Origin: an uncultured Bacteroidales bacterium
GTDB taxonomy: Bacteria; Bacteroidota; Bacteroidia; Bacteroidales; P3
Direction of reading: 5' to 3'
NCBI GenBank assembly: GCA_947097635.1
Contig: CAMURW010000085.1
Span: 1-6,682, forward strand
Length of the DNA: 6,682 bases
Shown here: positions 1-6,299 of the stretch, one piece after another
How the letters are laid out: every line of letters begins with the position of its first letter
Position numbering within the stretch: the stretch's first letter is position 1
Made by a program: the position numbers and the translations under genes
Notes under the pieces: generated by a model
The model's database searches: none
What the model saw: only the letters and a program-made list of their open reading frames with translations
What the model was told of the DNA's origin: nothing

Positions 1-986
1 CCTTGCTGCTGGCGTTTACTGGCAAACCGGTGGTAATGTGCCCCGCCATGAACACACAGATGTGGAACAATCCCGCCGTGCAGCGCAACATCGCCACACT
101 GCGTAAGGACGGCGTGCGCTTCGTAGACCCCGACAGCGGCGACTTGGCCTGCGGCACTGCAGACACAGGACGAATGGCAGAGCCACAAAAGATTGCCAAC
201 TTCGTGCTACAGAGGCTACAGGAGACGGCAACAAACGGAAACACAGAGCATGCCAATGCGAGACCCGTTTCCACAGATACCCCGTCCCACCTTTCGGAAC
301 TTCTCCCGTCCCACAACGCCGCAGCCCTTCATCTACAGGGCAAAGTACTCGTCACCGCAGGGCCTACCTACGAACGCATCGACGCTGTGCGCTTTATAGG
401 CAACTATTCTACTGGCAAGATGGGCTTCGCTGTGGCAGAGGCACTGGCAATGGCAGGAGCCGAGGTGACGTTGGTGGCAGGCCCCACGGCATTGCCTACG
501 CCACCCTACGACAACATATTCCGCGTCGACGTGGAGAGTGCACAAGAAATGTACGATGTCTGCATGAAGGAGTTTCCCGCGTGCAGAGCCGCCATCCTCA
601 GCGCCGCTGTCGCCGACTTCCGACCCGCACACGCCGACGATATCAAAATCAAGAAGAAGAATGACACCGAAGGCATGACGCTAACACTGGTGCAGAACCC
701 CGACATACTGGCATCGCTGGGCCACATCAAGACTGCCGAACAGCGGCTCGTGGGCTTCGCACTGGAGACCGACAACGAAATGGCATACGCCCAGCACAAA
801 CTGGAGCACAAGAACCTTGACTTCATCGTGCTGAACAGCCTGGCAGACAAAGGTGCTGGCTTCGGCACGGACACCAATAAAATCACCATCATAGACCGCA
901 ACAGCACCGTCCACAACTTCAAGCTGAAAAACAAAAAAGAGGTGGCACTGGACATCGTAGCACATCTGGCAGCAATGCTGCAGTAG
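1..986 (+). CDS. coaBC: Bifunctional phosphopantothenoylcysteine decarboxylase / phosphopantothenate-cysteine ligase (CoaBC), 5'-truncated by window edge
   Basis: CoaBC makes 4'-phosphopantetheine for coenzyme A: the C-terminal CoaB domain joins cysteine to 4'-phosphopantothenate using CTP, and the N-terminal flavin-dependent CoaC domain decarboxylates the product. The visible 327 codons (frame starts at base 3) begin inside CoaC. The PAMN motif is at residues 14-17 with the catalytic Asn at 17, and the substrate-clamp Cys is at 50 in an ACG motif followed by GRM. The Asn-Cys spacing of 33 matches E. coli N125/C158 as I remember them, so about 108 N-terminal residues, including the active-site His, lie upstream. 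CoaB starts near residue 112 with TAGPTYE; the NYSTGKMG loop (N134), AAVADFRP (200-207), KIKKK (215-219) and GFALET (251-256) follow. The linker between the domains is long and rich in T, N, S, P and H (about residues 72-110). The stop is TAG at 984-986, with the transglycosylase 22 nt downstream. The identification is secure; only the 5' end is unknown. Confidence 0.96.
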   Translation, partial: LLLAFTGKPVVMCPAMNTQMWNNPAVQRNIATLRKDGVRFVDPDSGDLACGTADTGRMAEPQKIANFVLQRLQETATNGNTEHANARPVSTDTPSHLSELLPSHNAAALHLQGKVLVTAGPTYERIDAVRFIGNYSTGKMGFAVAEALAMAGAEVTLVAGPTALPTPPYDNIFRVDVESAQEMYDVCMKEFPACRAAILSAAVADFRPAHADDIKIKKKNDTEGMTLTLVQNPDILASLGHIKTAEQRLVGFALETDNEMAYAQHKLEHKNLDFIVLNSLADKGAGFGTDTNKITIIDRNSTVHNFKLKNKKEVALDIVAHLAAMLQ

Positions 987-1008
987 CCTCATACACGCAC
1001 CAATCACT

Positions 1009-1980
1009 ATGAAAAAGCTATCCATCATCGCCATCGTCATCTCCAGCCTCGCCGTCATAGGACAGATATTCATCTTCGCCACCACGAAGAACGATCCTGA
1101 CGACACCTACCGCAAAGCGCTGCAGGCCGACTATCGCGTGTACTGCCCCGTGCTGCCGGACACCCTCACCTTCTGCGGCGAAACCGTGCCCATGGACACC
1201 TACTACGTCCGCGAGGGGCTGGACCGCGAGCTCATAGTGAACATGTACTGGCAAAGCAACATGCTACTGTGGATGAAAAGAGCTGGACGGTTCTTCCCCA
1301 TCATAGAGCCCATTCTCCAGAAGAACGGGATGCCGGAAGACCTCAAATACCTATGCGTCATCGAGAGCGGCCTGCAACCGGTGAGCAGCCCGGCAGGAGC
1401 ACAGGGATACTGGCAGTTCATAAAGACTACGGGGCAATACTACGGACTGGAAATCACGGACGAGATAGACATGCGCAACCATATCGTGCTGTCCACCGAG
1501 GCCGCGTGCCGCATGCTGAAGAAAATGTATCAGCGTTTCGGCAGCTGGAGCCTCGCCGCCGCCACCTACAACCTGGGAGAAAACGGCGTGGCAAGCCGTA
1601 GCACCGACCAAGACATACACAACTACTGGGACCTCAAGATGCCTAACGAGACCACACGCTACGTCTACCGCATCCTCGCCATCAAGATGATTATGCAGCA
1701 TCCACAGGCCTACGGATACATGATACGCCACAGCGACCTCTACCCTCCTATCCCCACACGCGAAGTGCCGCTAAGCGGACAGAATGTGAACCTCTACGCC
1801 TTCGCTAAAGACAACGGCAGCAGCTACAAGATGCTGAGAGACCTGAACCCTTGGATACAGACCAACAAGTTGAAAAACAATAGTAACAACACATATACCG
1901 TGCTGCTGCCCGCCAAGTCCACATCATGGAAAGATATATGCAAGAAACACAAAGACAAACGCCTGGTGGAACGTCTCTAA
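1009..1980 (+). CDS. Membrane-anchored/secreted lytic transglycosylase, SLT (GH23, MltD-like) domain
   Basis: This enzyme is predicted to cleave the MurNAc-GlcNAc bond of peptidoglycan non-hydrolytically in the periplasm, for wall remodelling or insertion of envelope machinery. It has 323 residues. A hydrophobic segment at about residues 4-24 after MKK is a signal peptide or membrane anchor; there is no lipobox Cys, so it is not an MltD-type lipoprotein. The SLT domain spans about 100-225. The catalytic Glu is E119 in IESGL, followed by SSPAGAQGYWQF (126-137), the ATYNLG motif (185-190; the family usually reads AAYNAG), and a PNETTRYVYR segment (212-221) typical of MltD relatives. Residues 258-302 resemble one degenerate LysM-type wall-binding repeat, which is a weak call. 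C46 and C56 after the signal could form a disulfide. The start is the ATG at 1009: it gives a sound signal peptide and has no Shine-Dalgarno, as expected in Bacteroidota. The natural substrate and partner machinery cannot be told from the sequence. Confidence 0.92.
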   Translation: MKKLSIIAIVISSLAVIGQIFIFATTKNDPDDTYRKALQADYRVYCPVLPDTLTFCGETVPMDTYYVREGLDRELIVNMYWQSNMLLWMKRAGRFFPIIEPILQKNGMPEDLKYLCVIESGLQPVSSPAGAQGYWQFIKTTGQYYGLEITDEIDMRNHIVLSTEAACRMLKKMYQRFGSWSLAAATYNLGENGVASRSTDQDIHNYWDLKMPNETTRYVYRILAIKMIMQHPQAYGYMIRHSDLYPPIPTREVPLSGQNVNLYAFAKDNGSSYKMLRDLNPWIQTNKLKNNSNNTYTVLLPAKSTSWKDICKKHKDKRLVERL

Positions 1981-2028
1981 CCTGCCTTCTACTACCACAA
2001 CAATATACCTACTATATCATTCACTAAA

Positions 2029-5025
2029 ATGAAAAGCCTTGAGGTCCTCGGTGCACGAGAACACAACCTTCAGAATATCGATATCGAACTGCCCCGAAAC
2101 CAATTGGTAGTATTCACGGGACTGAGCGGCAGCGGCAAATCGTCGCTGGCATTCGACACTATCTATGCCGAAGGGCAACGCAGATACATGGAGACGTTTT
2201 CGGCCTACGCACGCCACTTTATCGGCAACATGGAGCGACCAGACGTAGACCGCATCAATGGCCTCAGCCCCGTCATCAGCATAGAGCAGAAAACCGTCAA
2301 CAAGAACCCCCGCAGCACAGTGGGCACGGTGACGGAAATCTACGACTTCGTGCGGCTGCTGTATGCACGCATCGGAGAGGCCTACAGCAACATCAGCGGC
2401 AAGAAGATGGTAAAGTACACCGAAAGCCAGATACTGCAGCTCATCCACGACAACTACCCTGACAAGGACATCATGGTGCTGGCACCGCTGGTGAAACGCC
2501 GCAAGGGACACTATCGCGAGCTCTTCGTGCAGATAGCCAAGAAAGGATTTCTGCGCGTGAGGGTGGACGGCGAGATACGTGAACTCACCTATCGCATGCA
2601 GCTGGACCGCTACAAGACCCACGACATAGAGTTGGTGGTGGACCGTCTGCGCGTGTGCGACCGCAACGACGATCGCCTGAGAGTTGCCGTACAAGCAGCC
2701 TTCAAGCAGGGGAAGGGAGTACTAATGATACTGGACAATGCCACGCAGCAGGCACGCTACTTCAGCCGCATGCTGATGGATCCCGAAACAGGCATCAGCT
2801 ACCCAGAGCCAGAACCCAACACCTTCTCCTTCAACTCGCCCTACGGCACCTGCCCCCATTGCAACGGGTTAGGCGAAATCATGGAGATAGACCTCCACAA
2901 GTTGATACCAGACATGAACAAAAGCATCAGCCAAGGAGCCTTCGAGGTGCTGGGGAAATATTCTGAACGCAACTATTTCTATCGCCAGCTGGCCACCATA
3001 GGCACACGCTACGACTTCACCGTCGACGACCCCGTGGAGAGCTTCAGCGAAGAGGCCCTAAACACTATCCTCTACGGCACCAGCAACTATCAGGGCGACA
3101 CTTTCGAGGAAGACCGCCAAGGAGGTTTCCAAGGCATCGTCAACTACATAGAGCAACTGGCCGCCGACGACAACTCGGCAGGACTGCAGAGATGGGCCAA
3201 CAGCTTCATGAACCCCGTTCCCTGCCCTCACTGCCACGGACGCCGGCTGCGCGAAGAGAGCCTCTGCTTCCTCATCGACGGCAAAAATATCGGCGAAGTG
3301 TCGGAGATGAATCTCACAGTCTTCTACGACTGGATAAGACAACTGGAAGACAAACTGAACGCCAACCAAAAGACCGTGGCGCACGAAATCATACGCGAGA
3401 TAGGCACGCGCACCAAGTTCATGCTCGACGTGGGCATAGGCTACCTCTCGCTGAACCGCAGCAGCAAAAGCCTCAGCGGCGGCGAGGCACAGCGCATCAG
3501 GCTGGCCACACAGATAGGCGCACGGCTGGTGAATGTGCTCTACATCCTCGACGAACCATCCATAGGACTGCACCAACGCGACAACCAGCGTCTCATAGGA
3601 GCACTGAAGAGCCTGCGCGACTTGGGCAACAGCGTCATCGTGGTGGAACACGACCGCGACATGATCCTCAACGCCGACTACATTCTGGACATTGGCCCCG
3701 GTGCCGGCGTGCAGGGAGGCAAGATTGTAGCACAGGGCACACGCGATCAGTTCCTCTCCCATCCTTCTCTCACTACAGACTACCTGAACCGCGTGCGTGA
3801 CATCCCCCTCCCCACACGCCGCAACATAGAGGGACATCCACACATCATCCTGCGCGGTGCCAGGGGCAACAACCTGCAGAACGTCACGCTGGACCTCCCC
3901 CTTGCCCTCTTCGTCTGCATTACCGGCGTAAGCGGCAGCGGCAAGTCCACGCTGGTGAACGAGACGCTGCATCCCATCCTCAACCAGCATTTCTATCGCT
4001 CACAGCGCCGCCCCCTGCCCTACGACAGCATCGAGGGCATGGACTACATAGACAAAGTCATAGAGATAGATCAGTCGCCCATCGGCCGCACGCCACGCAG
4101 CAATCCTGCCACCTACGTAGGCTTCTTCGACGAGATCCGTCAGATTTTCTCCCAGCTGCCCAGCGCACGCATTCGCGGCTACAAGCCCGGGCGTTTCTCC
4201 TTCAACGTTAGCGGCGGACGTTGCGAAAACTGCAAAGGAGCTGGCGTAAGGACCATCGAGATGAACTTTCTGCCCGATGTATACGTGAACTGCGAGGTGT
4301 GCAACGGCAAACGCTACAACCGTGAGACGCTGGAGATACGCTACAAAGGCAAGAGCATCTCCGACGTGCTGAACATGACCATCCACGAGGCCGTGGAGTT
4401 CTTCGATGCCTACCCCAAGCTCTCGCGCCAGTTAAGGACGCTGCAGGAGGTGGGGCTGGGCTATATCACCCTGGGGCAGCCTTCCACCACCCTTAGCGGC
4501 GGCGAGGCGCAGCGCATCAAGCTGGCCACGGAGCTGAGCAAGCAAGACACGGGGCACACCCTCTACATTCTGGACGAACCCACCACGGGTCTGCACTTCG
4601 AGGACATACGCGTGCTGCTGGAAGTGCTGCAGCGCCTCGTGGACAAAGGCAACACCGTGCTGGTGGTGGAGCATAACATGGATGTCATCAAGACAGCGGA
4701 CTACATCATAGACATGGGACCCGACGGCGGCATCGCCGGTGGACAGGTGGTGTTCGAAGGCACGCCAGAAGAGCTGGCACTGCAGAAGGACAACTTCACC
4801 GGCATCTACCTGAGACAGGAACTGGAAGAATGTGCCGCCCACGGCAACACCCCCGGCCACTTCGCCCAGCAGCGCCGCCCAGCAGGGCAGCCCGGCGATG
4901 CCGAAAACGACGACACCCCCACACTGTCCACGAAAGTTCTTGTGACAAAGAAGATAGCGACAACCGCGAAGAAAGAAACTGCGGCGCAGAAGCCAGGCAG
5001 GAAAGCTGCCGCCCGCAACAAATAG
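2029..5025 (+). CDS. uvrA: UvrABC excinuclease subunit A (DNA damage-sensing ABC ATPase)
   Basis: UvrA dimerises, scans DNA for bulky lesions and loads UvrB in nucleotide excision repair. The 998 residues hold two ABC modules. Module 1 has Walker A GLSGSGKS (31-38), signature LSGGEAQRI (482-490), Walker B LYILDEPSIGLH (504-515) and switch His 541. Module 2 has Walker A GVSGSGKST (633-641), signature 822-830, Walker B 844-855 and His 882. A UvrB-binding domain is present at about 119-235, so this is a UvrA1-type protein rather than the UvrA2 form lacking it. The DNA-binding zinc finger is intact: C732, C735, C755, C758. Other CxxC pairs are C275/C278 and C399/C402, but the usual partner Cys pair near 250-254 (here MDPETG) and the Cys/His motif near 119-122 (here YSNIS) are absent. 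Homology with E. coli UvrA ends near 930; the remaining ~64 residues are a hydrophilic tail ending lysine/alanine-rich. Start: ATG at 2029, no Shine-Dalgarno, A-rich just upstream. The DUF819 gene follows after 4 nt. Confidence 0.97.
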   Translation: MKSLEVLGAREHNLQNIDIELPRNQLVVFTGLSGSGKSSLAFDTIYAEGQRRYMETFSAYARHFIGNMERPDVDRINGLSPVISIEQKTVNKNPRSTVGTVTEIYDFVRLLYARIGEAYSNISGKKMVKYTESQILQLIHDNYPDKDIMVLAPLVKRRKGHYRELFVQIAKKGFLRVRVDGEIRELTYRMQLDRYKTHDIELVVDRLRVCDRNDDRLRVAVQAAFKQGKGVLMILDNATQQARYFSRMLMDPETGISYPEPEPNTFSFNSPYGTCPHCNGLGEIMEIDLHKLIPDMNKSISQGAFEVLGKYSERNYFYRQLATIGTRYDFTVDDPVESFSEEALNTILYGTSNYQGDTFEEDRQGGFQGIVNYIEQLAADDNSAGLQRWANSFMNPVPCPHCHGRRLREESLCFLIDGKNIGEVSEMNLTVFYDWIRQLEDKLNANQKTVAHEIIREIGTRTKFMLDVGIGYLSLNRSSKSLSGGEAQRIRLATQIGARLVNVLYILDEPSIGLHQRDNQRLIGALKSLRDLGNSVIVVEHDRDMILNADYILDIGPGAGVQGGKIVAQGTRDQFLSHPSLTTDYLNRVRDIPLPTRRNIEGHPHIILRGARGNNLQNVTLDLPLALFVCITGVSGSGKSTLVNETLHPILNQHFYRSQRRPLPYDSIEGMDYIDKVIEIDQSPIGRTPRSNPATYVGFFDEIRQIFSQLPSARIRGYKPGRFSFNVSGGRCENCKGAGVRTIEMNFLPDVYVNCEVCNGKRYNRETLEIRYKGKSISDVLNMTIHEAVEFFDAYPKLSRQLRTLQEVGLGYITLGQPSTTLSGGEAQRIKLATELSKQDTGHTLYILDEPTTGLHFEDIRVLLEVLQRLVDKGNTVLVVEHNMDVIKTADYIIDMGPDGGIAGGQVVFEGTPEELALQKDNFTGIYLRQELEECAAHGNTPGHFAQQRRPAGQPGDAENDDTPTLSTKVLVTKKIATTAKKETAAQKPGRKAAARNK
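3471..3509 (+). repeat. Copy 1 of a 39-nt direct repeat encoding the ABC signature of UvrA module 1
   Basis: Bases 3471-3509 match 4491-4529 with 3 mismatches over 39 nt, at a spacing of 1020 nt (exactly 340 codons, same frame). Both encode the tail of the LSGGEAQRI signature and the next residues (I-K/R-L-A-T). The repeat reflects the ancient duplication of the two ABC modules plus shared codon choice, not a mobile repeat. Confidence 0.85.
4491..4529 (+). repeat. Copy 2 of the 39-nt direct repeat, ABC signature of UvrA module 2
   Basis: This is the partner of 3471-3509: 3 mismatches in 39 nt, all at third codon positions or conservative (Arg/Lys). It lies in the second ATPase module. Recombination between the copies would remove 1020 nt in frame, leaving a UvrA with one fused module and no zinc-finger region. 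Confidence 0.85.
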
Positions 5026-5029
5026 CACC

Positions 5030-6208
5030 ATGTTTTCCACACAAGCCCTCCTCGCCTGCCTCCTCATGCCGGGATACCTCCTCGGCGTGCCTGCACTGGT
5101 CGTGCGGCTGTCGCATTGCTGGTCGTGGATAGACAGAGTGTCGCCCATGACGGTACTCTACGCCATTGGGCTGGTGGTAGGCAACATTGGCTTGCTGCCT
5201 GTCGAAAGCAGCGCCAGACAGCTCAACGCCACCGTCGGCGACCTCGCCATCGCCATTGCCATCCCCTCCATGCTGATGGGTTGCGACCTGCGACTGTGGA
5301 GCACCGGCAAGTCGCTGAAGGCCTTTCTTTCGGGACTGCTGGCAGTCATCACCGCCACCTTCGCGGGCTATTATCTGTTTCGCGGTGCTGCGGGCGGCAC
5401 GCTGCCCCATCGCGACTATGCGCAGGTATGTGCAGTCGCCACAGGCATCTACACCGGCGGCATCCCCAATATGGGAGCCATCAAGCAAGGCGTAGGCATG
5501 AACCCCGAGGTTTTTCTGTGCATCACCATCTACGACCTCATCGTCACTAGCCTATACCTCATCTTCGTCATCTTCTTCGGCAAGAGTGTCTTCCGCAAAG
5601 TGCTGCCGCCCCCTGCCCATACAGAGCCCGACGTTGCGAAACCGGAATCTGCGGAGAACTCCCCGCGCACACGCAAGCAACAGATCGGACACTACGCCAT
5701 CATTTTGGGTATGCCTCTGCTTATAGCTGCCGCCTCTGCCTTGGCGGCAAACATGGGCAGCACCTTCAGTATGAGTATCTTTGTGCTGATGCTCAGCACC
5801 CTGGCCATAGGATGTTCCTTTCTTCCTTTCGTGCGCAAGAGAAGCGATGCGTTTTTCAACACCGGCCTCTTTTTCGTCTACATCTTCTGCCTCTCCATCG
5901 CCACGGGCTGCGACGTTCAGCAATTGAACATCCTGGGCCACCTCAACCTGCTGGCCTACCTGGCCTTCGTCGTGTTTGGCAGCATGTCGTTGCAGATACT
6001 CATGGGCAGGCTGCTGAAGTTAGACAGCGACACCGTCCTCGTCACCAGCGTCGCCCTCATCAACTCGCCGCCCTTCGTTCCCATGGTAGCAGCGCTGCTG
6101 AGGAACAAATCCGTCGTCTTGGTAGGTCTCTTCGTCGGCCTCCTAGGTTACATGTTAGGCAACTACCTCGGTGTCGGAATCTACCACCTCCTCCTTCTGC
6201 TGGAATAG
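5030..6208 (+). CDS. DUF819 family (YjcL-like) polytopic inner-membrane protein, probable transporter
   Basis: The protein has 392 residues and about 10-12 hydrophobic segments (roughly 8-26, 42-58, 70-86, 97-116, 130-150, 162-184, 221-240, 246-266, 275-293, 303-323, 334-353, 361-386). The GIYTGGIPNMGAI stretch (139-151) matches the glycine-rich YTGG-x-NM signature I associate with DUF819, and a related broken-helix segment (VALINSPPFVPMVAAL, 341-356) lies at the equivalent place in the second half, suggesting two structural repeats as in secondary carriers. The loop at 188-217 is hydrophilic, rich in Pro and charged residues, and probably cytoplasmic. No substrate is known for this family, so transport is an inference from architecture. 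The ATG at 5030 lies 4 nt after the uvrA stop with no Shine-Dalgarno, suggesting translation coupled to uvrA; M14 is a less likely later start because it would cut the first membrane segment. The gene ends 2 nt before a strong terminator, so it is the last gene of the run. Confidence 0.85.
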   Translation: MFSTQALLACLLMPGYLLGVPALVVRLSHCWSWIDRVSPMTVLYAIGLVVGNIGLLPVESSARQLNATVGDLAIAIAIPSMLMGCDLRLWSTGKSLKAFLSGLLAVITATFAGYYLFRGAAGGTLPHRDYAQVCAVATGIYTGGIPNMGAIKQGVGMNPEVFLCITIYDLIVTSLYLIFVIFFGKSVFRKVLPPPAHTEPDVAKPESAENSPRTRKQQIGHYAIILGMPLLIAAASALAANMGSTFSMSIFVLMLSTLAIGCSFLPFVRKRSDAFFNTGLFFVYIFCLSIATGCDVQQLNILGHLNLLAYLAFVVFGSMSLQILMGRLLKLDSDTVLVTSVALINSPPFVPMVAALLRNKSVVLVGLFVGLLGYMLGNYLGVGIYHLLLLLE

Positions 6209-6209
6209 C

Positions 6210-6263
6210 AAAAAACGCACGGGTGTCATCCTTCTTCAAAAAGGTCGACACTCGTGCGTTTTT
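6210..6263 (+). terminator. Strong rho-independent terminator, probably bidirectional
   Basis: Arms 6211-6227 and 6247-6263 pair over 17 positions with a single G-U wobble (6222/6252). Five A-T pairs form the base, so the right arm carries a T5 run (6259-6263) for the plus strand, and the left side carries an A6 run (6210-6215) that becomes U6 for minus-strand transcripts. Inside, after a 2x2 internal loop, CCTT (6230-6233) pairs with AAGG (6241-6244) around a 7-nt loop, extending the hairpin. It begins 2 nt after the DUF819 stop and lies 36 nt past the stop of the converging gene, so it can serve both. In minus-strand RNA the wobble becomes a C-A mismatch, so plus-strand termination should be somewhat stronger. 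Confidence 0.88.
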
Positions 6264-6265
6264 GT

Positions 6266-6286
6266 CGCTGTGCTAATCGCGCAGCG
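6266..6286 (+). terminator. Second, weaker hairpin followed by a U-rich stretch (possible backup terminator)
   Basis: Arms CGCTGTGC (6266-6273) and GCGCAGCG (6279-6286) form an 8-bp stem with one G-U pair (6271/6281) around a 5-nt loop. On the plus strand it is followed by a T-rich but interrupted tract (6288-6303). It sits directly after the main terminator. On the minus strand there is no U tract after it, so a role for the converging gene would be limited to 3'-end stabilisation. It could be a chance hairpin. Confidence 0.4.
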
Positions 6287-6299
6287 CTGTTATGTTTTA

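Noticed and set aside
987..1008. Regulatory element between coaBC and the transglycosylase gene
   Set aside because: The 22-nt gap contains no hairpin, promoter match or ribosome-binding site.
1981..2028. Promoter for uvrA in the AT-rich 48-nt gap
   Set aside because: The stretch is clearly AT-rich, but I find no convincing match to the Bacteroidota -7 TAnnTTTG and -33 TTTG elements, so no promoter is annotated.
2017..2694. 225-codon minus-strand open frame over the uvrA 5' end
   Set aside because: Antisense shadow of conserved UvrA sequence with no domain signal.
3058..3990. 310-codon open frame on the minus strand inside uvrA
   Set aside because: It lies wholly antisense to well-conserved uvrA codons and its translation has no recognisable domain; GC-rich third positions remove stops on the opposite strand.
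4830..5025. UvrA tail as a frameshift artefact
   Set aside because: The frame runs on without a stop from the conserved end, the final 30 residues have a coherent Lys/Ala character, and the stop sits neatly 4 nt before the next start. A frameshift cannot be fully excluded without relatives.
4432..5488. Two overlapping minus-strand open frames of over 225 codons across the uvrA-DUF819 junction
   Set aside because: Both are antisense to two clearly coding genes, with low-complexity His/Arg/Gly-rich translations typical of shadow frames.
5116..5550. Plus-strand open frame in another phase within the DUF819 gene
   Set aside because: Translation is Arg/His/Pro-rich with no membrane or domain character, while the DUF819 frame is coherent throughout.
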